Origin: Dysgonomonas sp. UBA7710
GTDB lineage: Bacteria; Bacteroidota; Bacteroidia; Bacteroidales; Dysgonomonadaceae
Assembly: GCF_002482385.1 (NCBI RefSeq)
Contig: NZ_DLFW01000018.1
Coordinates: 1 to 64,000, forward strand
Direction: 5' to 3'
DNA length: 64,000 bases
Part shown: piece by piece, positions 44,034 to 51,464 of the stretch
Layout: every line of letters begins with the position of its first letter
Position numbering within the stretch: the stretch's first letter is position 1
Translations under genes and position numbers: made by a program
Notes under the pieces: generated by a model
What the model was told of the DNA's origin: nothing
Database searches by the model: none
The model's input: the letters and a program-made list of their open reading frames with translations, nothing else

Positions 44034-44602
44034 GTGACACAAAGATATACGAAAGGAATATTTATTGTTTAGAGGGCAACTGGAATAAGAATCCACGAAG
44101 CCATCAGAGTGTAAAACCGATGCTTGAATTACTTCGCACTTTTGCTAGTATCAAATATGTATATTATAAATGCGATACTAAAGAAGAGTTCTACAAACGG
44201 CTACAGCAATTCACAAAAGGAACGTATAAAAACTATCCGATATTATATTTTGCATTTCATGGCCGACCTAATCGCATAATTGTAGAAAATCAATACATAA
44301 CACTAAAAGAGATTGCAACAGCTTTAGAGGGCAAATTAGCCAATAAAATAGTGCATTTCGGGAGTTGTCATACTATGCGCACTTCTGAAAAGAGTATCCA
44401 ACACTTTTTGGCAACTACAAATTGCCAGTTTATTTCGGGTTATCGCAAAGATGTAGATTATATTGATGCTTGTGCGTTTGAGTTGTTGTATTTTGATTTG
44501 CTGCAAAATTTTACATCCGTAGGAAAACTATATAGAGAGTTGTATTGTGCGGATAACAACCTTAATCACAAACTAAAGTTTGAACTTTGTTATGCGCTTT
44601 AG
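44030..44602 (+). CDS. Caspase/CHAT-like protein coupled to the recombinase
   Basis: The 190-residue protein has the two key segments of a caspase-fold protease. A strand ends in YFAFHG (His77), and a second ends in IVHFGSCHT (Cys113). Spacing, order and hydrophobic-strand context agree with a His-Cys dyad. The C-terminal part is helical, rich in Leu and Tyr. I recall similar uncharacterised proteins in Bacteroidetes (perhaps DUF6642) but cannot verify it. It starts inside the recombinase stop (ATGA). The stop codon lies inside the first arm of a 25-bp inverted repeat. Substrate and role are unknown; defence or regulation of recombination are options. Confidence 0.6.
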   Translation: MSDTKIYERNIYCLEGNWNKNPRSHQSVKPMLELLRTFASIKYVYYKCDTKEEFYKRLQQFTKGTYKNYPILYFAFHGRPNRIIVENQYITLKEIATALEGKLANKIVHFGSCHTMRTSEKSIQHFLATTNCQFISGYRKDVDYIDACAFELLYFDLLQNFTSVGKLYRELYCADNNLNHKLKFELCYAL

Positions 44603-44770
44603 CCTCACTTATGGGTATGCCTAAGAGAATATCAATTTTTAAATAATTTCTTCTTCTGATATTATAATTTCATTATATAATGCATCTATACGTTATAACC
44701 GAATATTTTAAAATGTATTCACATGAGTTATCTAAGATAACTTTTGCATACCCATAAGTTTGGCTAAAGC
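44596..44770. repeat. 25-bp inverted repeat enclosing 125 bp
   Basis: The arms at 44596-44620 and 44746-44770 match at 23 of 25 positions in inverted orientation; the shared ends are GCTTTAGCC and GGCTAAAGC. The left arm includes the stop codon of the caspase-like gene. The spacer is AT-rich and holds a 15-bp palindrome GTTATCT-A-AGATAAC at 44727-44741. It occupies the 256-nt gap between two convergent genes. It could be a recombination site for the adjacent recombinase, or a large terminator structure. Confidence 0.7.
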
Positions 44771-44858
44771 TACTATTTTTATGTTATACCCTGGTTATAA
44801 GTGTTTTGTTTATTTTCTATGTAAATTTTCCTACTTATTGGATTTAGGAATACCTTTA

Positions 44859-45854
44859 TTAGAATAAAAGCAATTTTTCTATTTCAGAACTACTTAATTT
44901 TGCACCCATCATTTCAGACATAGTTTTTTCAAATATCTCTTTTAGTTCTTTTTCGTACTTACTGTTTTTTAAAGGTTCGATCTTTTTCAAGAAAATATCA
45001 TTTGCCCGCATTTCCTTTCTGAATTCCTTTTCTCCTTGATATTTTTTGAGATAATCCAGATAGTATTGATAATCTTCTGACATTGCGAATATATATCTTT
45101 TAGCTTCTTCGGGAGAAAATTTTGTATAATCTGTTTCAATGTCATGAAATGAAATTTTGTAGAAGGTATTTCGTAATACTCTTATAAACCTTGAATAAAA
45201 GCGAGGATTTAACAAATGTTCTGCTGTAAGAGGATATTTCGTTGCCCTGTAAGGTTTAAAATTCTTAAAGCCTAGCATAGAGGATTGCTTTGAAGATAAT
45301 CCTATTTCATAACGGAGAATGTTATCACGAACTTTATCTCGTTCCACTTTACTCTTTCTATGCTTAGAGTGAAAAGTTTTATCATAGAATTTGATCTCGT
45401 ATTCAGAAAGGCTACAGGAAATTCCTTTTATCTTACTTGTTTTATATAAAGGCTTCATCGGTATGAAGCGATATGTATCTTCGTAATATCGTATAGTGTT
45501 TATATAATTCATAGGGTCTTCCGGCATTCGCATATTAACCCCTATTTCGATATTGGTAACGATAAAATTAGCTAAAGGAATCTTTAGAGTCTTATATATC
45601 TCAATTATTGCTTTCTGTGCTTCTTTGGGTGTAAATGGGTTGTAATTGTATCCACCTTGCTTAAATTTATGTAATGAGTTCTTAAGCCATAAGTCTCCAC
45701 TTGACGCAAGAGTAAGGCTGAGATTCCTCAAATGTGTACCTTTATTGATCTCTCCTGTTTCTGGGCTTACTGACATTGGTTTGTCTAAAGGCAATCGTTT
45801 TTTTAATTCTTCTAAATCATAGTCTTTGATTTGGAATGTGATACGGTCTATCAT
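44859..45854 (-). CDS. Putative replication initiation protein, phage II/X (Phage_CRI)-like
   Basis: The 331-residue protein begins MIDRITFQIKDYDLEELKKRL. It has a central block FIVTNIEIGVNMRM, then YEIKFYDKTFHSK and NILRYEIGLSSK. This order resembles the replication proteins (gene II/X type) of filamentous phages and small ssDNA-replicating elements, where a strand, a YDK motif and an LRxE motif recur. I do not see a clear HUH metal motif, so the call is tentative. If right, the element probably passes through a rolling-circle form. It is transcribed away from the restriction genes, with its 3' end facing the inverted repeat. Confidence 0.45.
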   Translation of the reverse strand: MIDRITFQIKDYDLEELKKRLPLDKPMSVSPETGEINKGTHLRNLSLTLASSGDLWLKNSLHKFKQGGYNYNPFTPKEAQKAIIEIYKTLKIPLANFIVTNIEIGVNMRMPEDPMNYINTIRYYEDTYRFIPMKPLYKTSKIKGISCSLSEYEIKFYDKTFHSKHRKSKVERDKVRDNILRYEIGLSSKQSSMLGFKNFKPYRATKYPLTAEHLLNPRFYSRFIRVLRNTFYKISFHDIETDYTKFSPEEAKRYIFAMSEDYQYYLDYLKKYQGEKEFRKEMRANDIFLKKIEPLKNSKYEKELKEIFEKTMSEMMGAKLSSSEIEKLLLF

Positions 45855-45893
45855 ATGATTATGGAATGAATCTCATAAAAGGGTAAAAAAATA

Positions 45894-46763
45894 TTAAAGA
45901 GAACCCTTCTTGTTAATACTTTTCCATTCCTCGACAATTACCGGAATTCGATCAATAACTTCTCTCCCAAAGAGAACTTCTGAAACAAGCCCCATATGCA
46001 TAGAATCAATAAGTCTACAGAGATATGATTTACCACAATCCCACCACGTATAATAATCATCAATTATAAGGTAGTGTTTAATTTGACGGCCTAAATTAGT
46101 ATATGCTTCCCACAACTCCCATCCATCAAGTTGCGTCTCATATACACCATCAGCAACTCTACTACCAAAAGTTGTTGTGTAATAATACTCCTTGATCTCC
46201 CAAATAGCAATAGGGTCTTTTGTCGATGGGAAAGCTCCATCAACCCTCCTTGATAATGTTCTCACTGGATAGCCGTCAATAGTTAATGATGTCAATTCTC
46301 GAGGGTCATAATCACATCGCTGATCTCCTATATTAGATTCAATAAGCATATTGACCAATCCTGTTAAAAAAGAAAAATCTTTTTTATCCCCTTTCTGCTT
46401 ATTGTAGGGGAGAGGACATCGAGAGTTTAACTCTCCTTTGATTTTTTCGAAAAGTGCCTTAGCTTGATCCTTATTCATTAGATTTGGTCGTACATATTGT
46501 TCTAAGACATACCCTCTATACTGCATGTATTGAATGAGGAGTTCTCCCAATTCTGTTAGTTGCATGTGATCTTTTACTAGTCGCTCATAGGAAAGATTCT
46601 CTTCCCTAAAAGTGAAGATAATATCTCTAACAGAAGGTATGACAAATCCAGATTTAGGATTGTTTTTTGTTTTTCTTATTGTGTACCCTAATTTTTGATT
46701 CAAAAGCTTCACATTTGCCCAGAATTCAAGGTCTAAGTTTTTAAATTTTGGATTTGGTATCAT
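45894..46763 (-). CDS. Type II restriction endonuclease, PD-(D/E)XK type
   Basis: The 289-residue protein has a convincing PD-(D/E)XK core: SRRVDGAF with Asp175, then IAIWEIKEYY with Glu189 and Lys191. The N-terminal part contains GYVLEQYVRPNL and an all-helical stretch. It lies directly downstream of an HTH controller (23-nt overlap) and divergent from an adenine-specific methyltransferase, so it is the cognate endonuclease. I do not recognise its subfamily and cannot state a recognition sequence. Its AT-rich codon use fits horizontal acquisition. Confidence 0.8.
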   Translation of the reverse strand: MIPNPKFKNLDLEFWANVKLLNQKLGYTIRKTKNNPKSGFVIPSVRDIIFTFREENLSYERLVKDHMQLTELGELLIQYMQYRGYVLEQYVRPNLMNKDQAKALFEKIKGELNSRCPLPYNKQKGDKKDFSFLTGLVNMLIESNIGDQRCDYDPRELTSLTIDGYPVRTLSRRVDGAFPSTKDPIAIWEIKEYYYTTTFGSRVADGVYETQLDGWELWEAYTNLGRQIKHYLIIDDYYTWWDCGKSYLCRLIDSMHMGLVSEVLFGREVIDRIPVIVEEWKSINKKGSL

Positions 46764-47001
46764 CTAAAGTATTTTGATATTCAATTATAAAATCGACTAA
46801 CGTCATACCCATACATTCCACAAGCATTTTTAATTCTACAATATCAATTCTTCTTTCTCCTGTCTCTATTTTACTTATAAAAGATTGAGGAACATCTAGT
46901 TTTTCAGATAATTCAGCCTGCGATAAATTACTTCCAATCCTTAAGCGATAAAGGGTTGTAAGAAGTATTTTATATTCTTTTGAGTGATGACTCTTTTTCA
47001 T
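46741..47001 (-). CDS. XRE-family HTH controller (C protein) of the restriction-modification system
   Basis: The 86-residue protein has a Cro/C1-type helix-turn-helix (LSQAELSEKLDVPQSFISKIETGERR, about 27-51), and a short helical tail. Size, position just before the endonuclease gene and a repeat-rich operator just upstream are typical of restriction-system C proteins. These delay endonuclease expression after entry into a new host. Its 3' end overlaps the endonuclease start by 23 nt, so the two are translated from one message. The 85-nt divergent gap to the methyltransferase contains the operator at 47012-47047. Confidence 0.85.
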   Translation of the reverse strand: MKKSHHSKEYKILLTTLYRLRIGSNLSQAELSEKLDVPQSFISKIETGERRIDIVELKMLVECMGMTLVDFIIEYQNTLDDTKSKI

Positions 47002-47011
47002 ACATCTAAGA

Positions 47012-47047
47012 TATATCCTAAAATAGAATATCCCAAAATAGGATATA
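47012..47047. promoter_or_regulatory. Controller-box-like operator between controller and methyltransferase
   Basis: The ends TATATCCTA and TAGGATATA are perfect inverted repeats. Within them ATATCCTAAAATAG (47013-47026) and ATATCCCAAAATAG (47028-47041) are direct repeats, 13 of 14 identical, spaced 15 bp. This double-repeat design suits dimeric C-protein binding that could control both divergent promoters. Confidence 0.7.
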
Positions 47048-47085
47048 AGAACAAAATGATTAACTTTGTTGAAAATTAGAAAAAA

Positions 47086-47952
47086 GTGAATTGTCGTAAA
47101 CTCTCCAGATATACTCCTCCAAGATCACAACTCTTAAAATGGGTTGGTAACAAGCAGAAATTTGCATGTGAAATAACAAATTTATTTCCTAAGTATTTTA
47201 ATACATTTTATGAACCATTTTTAGGAAGTGGAGCTATTTTAGCGACTGTGTCTCCTACAAAAGGTGTCGGATCTGATGTATTTACTCCATTAATGGAGAT
47301 ATGGCAAACTTTAAAAGATAATCCAAATGAATTAATAGAATGGTATGCAGAGAGGAGAAGCCGATTAGATGAAGAAGACCGTGTAGAGGTTTATAATGAT
47401 ATCCGTACTCAGTTTAATACAAATCATAATGGTGCTGATTTTTTATATTTGACACGTGCCTGTTATGGCGGTATAATACGATTCAGAAAATCCGATGGTT
47501 TTATGAGTACTCCATGTGGAGCTCATACCCCAATCCCTGTAAATACATTCAAAATACGTGTCCAAGAATGGGAAGAGAGATTGAAGAATGTAGATTTTCT
47601 AAATGCAGACTATAAGAATATATTTGAAATGGCAAGACCAGGAGATTTAATTTATTGTGATCCCCCATATAGCCATAGTCAGAATATACTATATGGAGCC
47701 CAATCTTTCAAGTTAGAGGAACTATTACAATGTATTGAAAATGCAAAAAGAAGAGGAATATATACTGCTCTTAGTATTGATGGGAATAAAAAGTCTGGAG
47801 ACTATATCTGTGATCTGCCAATTCCAGATGGTTTGTTTGAGCAGGAACATTTTATATCTATAGGACAGTCTATGCTAAAGCGCTTTCAGATGGAGGGTCA
47901 ATCTTTAGAATCTGAGAAAGTTTCAGATAGATTGCTTTTAACATATATCTAA
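47086..47952 (+). CDS. DNA adenine methyltransferase, D12 (Dam) class
   Basis: The enzyme transfers a methyl group from SAM to N6 of adenine and protects the host from the paired endonuclease. The 288-residue protein has LLKWVGNKQKF near 16-26, the SAM motif FYEPFLGSGAI at 41-51, and catalytic DPPY at 192-195 (IYCDPPYSHS). The start is GTG at 47086: a stop lies three codons upstream and no ATG precedes the conserved N-terminal motif. The gene diverges from the controller and endonuclease. The Dam-like class suggests a short palindromic target, but specificity cannot be read. Confidence 0.9.
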   Translation: MNCRKLSRYTPPRSQLLKWVGNKQKFACEITNLFPKYFNTFYEPFLGSGAILATVSPTKGVGSDVFTPLMEIWQTLKDNPNELIEWYAERRSRLDEEDRVEVYNDIRTQFNTNHNGADFLYLTRACYGGIIRFRKSDGFMSTPCGAHTPIPVNTFKIRVQEWEERLKNVDFLNADYKNIFEMARPGDLIYCDPPYSHSQNILYGAQSFKLEELLQCIENAKRRGIYTALSIDGNKKSGDYICDLPIPDGLFEQEHFISIGQSMLKRFQMEGQSLESEKVSDRLLLTYI

Positions 47953-48009
47953 TAAATGTTTTCAACGTTTGATAAATGTAATTACAGAACGTAGAAATTT
48001 TAAATAAAA

Positions 48010-48029
48010 AAGGCTCTTATTCGAGCCTT
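48010..48029. terminator. Terminator between the methyltransferase and the minus-strand genes
   Basis: AAGGCTC (48010-48016) and GAGCCTT (48023-48029) pair over 7 bp, with an A run before it. It lies at the convergent ends and overlaps the stop of 48017-48583. Confidence 0.65.
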
Positions 48030-48583
48030 GATAATATTGGAGTAAGAATATAATTTTTAAAATCTTCTGTATAATCATTGATTTTTTCTTCGGAAAAAGA
48101 GTTGTCGGGAATAAACTCAATACCTATATAATATTCATCTTTTGATATTTTCCATTTATTGGGAATACTTTGCTCCAATTCATTTATAAATTCAGTAGAT
48201 AATATATTTTCAGATTCTTCTCCAATACCGAAATATATTACATTTTCTTCTTCATTACATAAATAACCACATTCTATAAAGAATGAGATAGCACTTTTCT
48301 TTTTATTTTCAGATAAAGTAAATGAATAAGGAATATGTAATATTGGCTTTAGTTCATATGTGGGTTTTCGTCTATTACCATCACTGAAAATATTAATTGA
48401 ATTATTGTCTATTAGAGATGTATATAAATGAGAGTTTGAAAAATGGGTTTCTATAAATGAGTTAAGTTTTTCTCCTTCTTGCTCTATTAAAGCCGTTATT
48501 TTATTTGCAGTTATTGCTATTGATTCTAATAGCATCGACATATTTTCTAAACACTTGGTGTTTAATTCTGTGATTCTTTTCAT
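48017..48583 (-). CDS. Hypothetical protein paired with a PD-(D/E)XK nuclease
   Basis: I do not recognise a family. The 188-residue soluble protein has a helical N-terminus (ITELNTKCLENMSMLLESIAITANKITALIEQE, likely coiled), followed by a mixed domain with ELKPILHIPYSFTL near 78-91 and YYIGIEFIPDNSF near 150-162. The start lies 6 nt after the stop of the nuclease gene 48590-49420, so the two are coexpressed. A role as regulator, inhibitor or partner of the nuclease is inference from that layout. There is no signal peptide or TM helix. Confidence 0.55.
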   Translation of the reverse strand: MKRITELNTKCLENMSMLLESIAITANKITALIEQEGEKLNSFIETHFSNSHLYTSLIDNNSINIFSDGNRRKPTYELKPILHIPYSFTLSENKKKSAISFFIECGYLCNEEENVIYFGIGEESENILSTEFINELEQSIPNKWKISKDEYYIGIEFIPDNSFSEEKINDYTEDFKNYILTPILSRLE

Positions 48584-48589
48584 TGTTAT

Positions 48590-49420
48590 TTATTTTAGAT
48601 GTTTTATTGTTTCACGATAAAATTGGTATGACTTGTATAAAGAATTGCCAATATCTTCTTGTGATATGTTATGCGGATATAATAAGCTAAATAGAGAAGA
48701 TAAATAATCCTGTACTATCCGTGTGTCGGAATTTGTTTTTATTAAAGACAGAAACACATTATTATATGTAGTGTATTTCCAAGGTTCAATAGCATTTTTT
48801 TTATTATTCCTATGGCTAAGTAAAATATAAAATTTATCTGTGTACTCTTTTAATTTTCTTTCTCCGTACTGATAATAATATTGTAGCTGAGTTTTATTCT
48901 CCGATGATATACTTACGCTAGCTTCAATTTTATTTTCAATTATAACAAACCACTTTTTAGCATTATCCGTAATAAGCAAATCAATCCGTTTTTTATTATT
49001 CTTGATTGTATGTTCTTCCTCGATAGAATAATTACCCTGTATAATATATTCTTGAAGTTTTATTTTATCACTTGTCGAAATATCATCTATTGTAGTAATG
49101 AAATTTGCCAATAGTTGCTTACCATGTTGAGGATTCCATAATTCTTTTAAGATGAGAGAATGGAATGTCTCATATTTCAATTTATTGATAGCTTCTAAAA
49201 TAGATGGAGTTTGCAGAAATGAATATTTATTTGTAAAAGGTATTATACATTCCTTATAGGTATATTCTGATTCCCTTTCATACAAAAAATTAATTTCATC
49301 AATAATGCGATCTAGCTTATTGGAATATTCTTGTTGCGAATTTTTGTTGGTTAGATTTTCTTTAAAATAAATATTTTTTAGGTTACCAATTAAATATACG
49401 AAATCTTCATTTTTTTCCAT
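48590..49420 (-). CDS. PD-(D/E)XK nuclease-family protein (PDDEXK_4-like)
   Basis: The 276-residue protein shows an upstream block FHSLILKELWNPQHG (about 86-100) and a PD-(D/E)XK core. The core is Asp147 in KRIDLLI, then Glu162 and Lys164 in VIIENKIEAS, followed by Gln178/Gln180 in TQLQYYYQYG. This order is that of the PDDEXK_4 nuclease family found in prophages and defence islands. The function of that family is poorly known. It is followed 6 nt later by the 188-aa hypothetical. Being in the same element as a restriction system, it may add to phage or plasmid defence. Confidence 0.7.
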   Translation of the reverse strand: MEKNEDFVYLIGNLKNIYFKENLTNKNSQQEYSNKLDRIIDEINFLYERESEYTYKECIIPFTNKYSFLQTPSILEAINKLKYETFHSLILKELWNPQHGKQLLANFITTIDDISTSDKIKLQEYIIQGNYSIEEEHTIKNNKKRIDLLITDNAKKWFVIIENKIEASVSISSENKTQLQYYYQYGERKLKEYTDKFYILLSHRNNKKNAIEPWKYTTYNNVFLSLIKTNSDTRIVQDYLSSLFSLLYPHNISQEDIGNSLYKSYQFYRETIKHLK

Positions 49421-49426
49421 TGCCTC

Positions 49427-49906
49427 TTATTTTACTATATGATAAATTACAATTCCAGAATAAAATATTTGTGCTCCGAAACCTTTATATTTATAATCAA
49501 CCCTATATGTATTATTAAATTGATTTTTATATAATTTGAAATATTGCTTATTGTTTCCTACAAGATGTAGCATACCTAAGTCATATCCTAATGGTTTTGG
49601 GGTAGGAAAACGCACATGAATGAGTTTTCCTGTTTTCTCATTGTAGTTACACCTGATAGCAATAGGAATTTCTTCGTATTTACTATTTACTTCATAGACT
49701 ATAAATCCATCTTCTTCTCCTACTGGCTGACCGACTAATTTTTCAAATTCTTCTTTGTTTACTTTCCCTAAGTAATTAATCATATTTTTAGGCGTAAGGT
49801 CAAAAATCTTATTTTCTATACATTCAACTTCATCTACAAATAATTCTTGTGCTTGTAATGTTGTATAGATTAATAGAGCTGCAAATATTGTCAAAATTTT
49901 TCTCAT
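49427..49906 (-). CDS. Small exported hypothetical protein
   Basis: The 159-residue protein has a clear signal peptide (MRKILTIFAALLIYTTLQAQ) and a small mature domain with IAIRCNYNEKTGKLIHVRFPTP. I recognise no family. It is the second of two exported proteins in tandem with the nuclease genes; the next start lies 6 nt downstream at 49420. The mature protein is probably periplasmic. It might be a surface or stress accessory factor carried as cargo; nothing in the sequence says more. Confidence 0.5.
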   Translation of the reverse strand: MRKILTIFAALLIYTTLQAQELFVDEVECIENKIFDLTPKNMINYLGKVNKEEFEKLVGQPVGEEDGFIVYEVNSKYEEIPIAIRCNYNEKTGKLIHVRFPTPKPLGYDLGMLHLVGNNKQYFKLYKNQFNNTYRVDYKYKGFGAQIFYSGIVIYHIVK

Positions 49907-49919
49907 ATGATGTTATAAC

Positions 49920-50468
49920 TTATTTAATAATATTCTCCAAAGAAGCCATTGACCTACCGCCATCCCCTATAAAACTTAGATAATATTCAGATTTATCTGG
50001 AATCTCGAAAATGGCATAAGCTCGCTTTGAGAAGCCTTCGGGTACGACCAAAAGCTCAAAATGCTCATATTCGTCTTTCATCTTTGCAGAGAATGAATCT
50101 AAATATTTTTGAACTAATCCATCAGAATTAACAACGTGCATACCTATTACATTTGAGACAGCTCTATACCTTGAAGATTCATTTTTTACAATAAATGACA
50201 TTACCAAAAAATAGCCATCGGCATATATCTTATCATCAAAAATTGCTGGCAATTCAGTCGCTATATTCGCAGACTCTATTTTTATATCAAATCCAGCAAT
50301 TTTTAAATTATCTCCGATTTCTAAGATATGGCTACTCTTAAAGGATTTTTCTTTTTCCTCTTTTGGATTGTCAGACACAGTTTGTTCTTTCTCATTTGGC
50401 GATTTAATATTATTTCCACATGAAAAGAATATCAAAGGAAATAAAAAAAGTAAAATTAGTTTTCTCAT
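49920..50468 (-). CDS. Lipoprotein with DUF4352-like domain
   Basis: The 182-residue protein starts MRKLILLFLFPLIFFSCGNN, a lipobox with Cys17. A charged linker (about 25-45) is followed by a beta-rich domain resembling DUF4352/immunoglobulin-like secreted domains (KIESANIATELPAIFDDK...GYFLVMSFIVKNESSRYR). The likely location is the periplasmic face of the inner or outer membrane. Family members are common cargo of mobile elements in many phyla and their role is unclear. It is the first gene of a four-gene minus-strand run that reaches 48017. Confidence 0.6.
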   Translation of the reverse strand: MRKLILLFLFPLIFFSCGNNIKSPNEKEQTVSDNPKEEKEKSFKSSHILEIGDNLKIAGFDIKIESANIATELPAIFDDKIYADGYFLVMSFIVKNESSRYRAVSNVIGMHVVNSDGLVQKYLDSFSAKMKDEYEHFELLVVPEGFSKRAYAIFEIPDKSEYYLSFIGDGGRSMASLENIIK

Positions 50469-50504
50469 AATACATTGTTTTAATTTATAGTTATTACATA
50501 AAAA

Positions 50505-50641
50505 GTGCGTGAAACTTTATCATGCTCACTATTGAGGTATCGCCAAACACCCGACAAACAAACAAGTAAAGTCCACGCACCATGCGTGAACATTAAAACT
50601 TGTTATCCCTGTTTGTCTTAAAAATTGGCGATTTTCAATAG
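50505..50641. other. Nested long stem structure, possible origin or structured RNA
   Basis: Colinear helices enclose one another. CTATTGA (50529) pairs with TCAATAG (50635); ATCGCCAA (50539) with TTGGCGAT (50625); GACAAAC (50553) with GTTTGTC (50611); AACAAG (50561) with CTTGTT (50599). A terminal hairpin CACGCA-CCA-TGCGTG sits at 50574-50588. An extra GTGCGTG at 50505-50511 could pair with CACGCAC at 50574-50580 as an alternative fold. It lies just upstream of the lipoprotein gene. Nothing in it codes. A replication origin, a leader RNA or a mobile-element recognition site are possible. Confidence 0.55.
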
Positions 50642-51348
50642 CAAGAATAAAAAGCTAATGCTTTATATCAAATATGTATGTTTTAAATCTTTTTTATAGT
50701 TATTACTTTTTAATTGGTTTATATGCAAATGTAGTAAAAAGTTTATATCTGTATATTTAATATGTCCGTATTCTGAAAAATCTTATTCTAATCTAAGCAT
50801 ACTACCCGAAGCTATCTAATATATAAATCCCATTTAAGGGGTACCCCCTATTTGTGTAGAAGTATTGTAAATTCTATCTGTCTCGTTCTAATTCTTCTTT
50901 CTATTCTACTCTTATACCCACCTTACCTAAACGCCACTATGGGATAGGTTTGGATAATCTGTGTTATATGATTGTATTAGTCTGTATAGTTATATGTATT
51001 GTTAGATATAATAATAGGAAAAATATTTATCCGCGAATCTGTTTAATTTTTATGACTATCCACACATCTTTTTATGTGCAACTTCACTATTTAGACATAA
51101 GTACCCCTTTTTTGGTGTTTTTCTCTCACTTAGGCTACCTTAGTGGAATGGTTTAGTTCTCATGTAACTGTTTTGTAGAAAGACTTAGAAGCTAGTTTTA
51201 TTTCTAATTTCAAAAAACGCTGTTTTTCGCTAAAAAATAGGATAGAAAAAAATACAAAAATCCACTTGGGCTAGGTTTGAAGTAATTTTTGTGGGTAAAA
51301 GTTTAATAACTTCTGTTTAATTCATCTCTAAATAATAATCTCAAATAA
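50642..51348. other. AT-rich non-coding interval in the element
   Basis: About 700 nt without a convincing gene. A 68-codon open frame at 50950-51156 encodes a hydrophobic N-terminus but has poor support. A perfect palindrome GGGGTACCCC at 50838-50847 stands out from the AT-rich sequence. The segment may hold regulatory DNA or an origin. Confidence 0.4.
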
Positions 51349-51350
51349 AA

Positions 51351-51375
51351 AAGGAGTGTCAAATAACAACTCCTT
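51351..51375 (-). terminator. Terminator downstream of the excisionase-integrase pair
   Basis: AAGGAGT (51351-51357) and ACTCCTT (51369-51375) form a 7-bp stem. It lies 90 nt past the excisionase stop on the minus strand, with a run of A residues (T on the transcribed product) before the left arm. Confidence 0.6.
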
Positions 51376-51464
51376 AATTAAAGTAATAAAATCTCAAATT
51401 TAGACCTATATACTTTTAGATAAATGAGTTATCCTAGAAAACTAGAAAACGAAAGAATATGACT

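Noticed and set aside
50950..51156. 68-codon hydrophobic open frame in the element
   Set aside because: AT-rich DNA readily gives hydrophobic frames; there is no promoter box or partner gene to support it.
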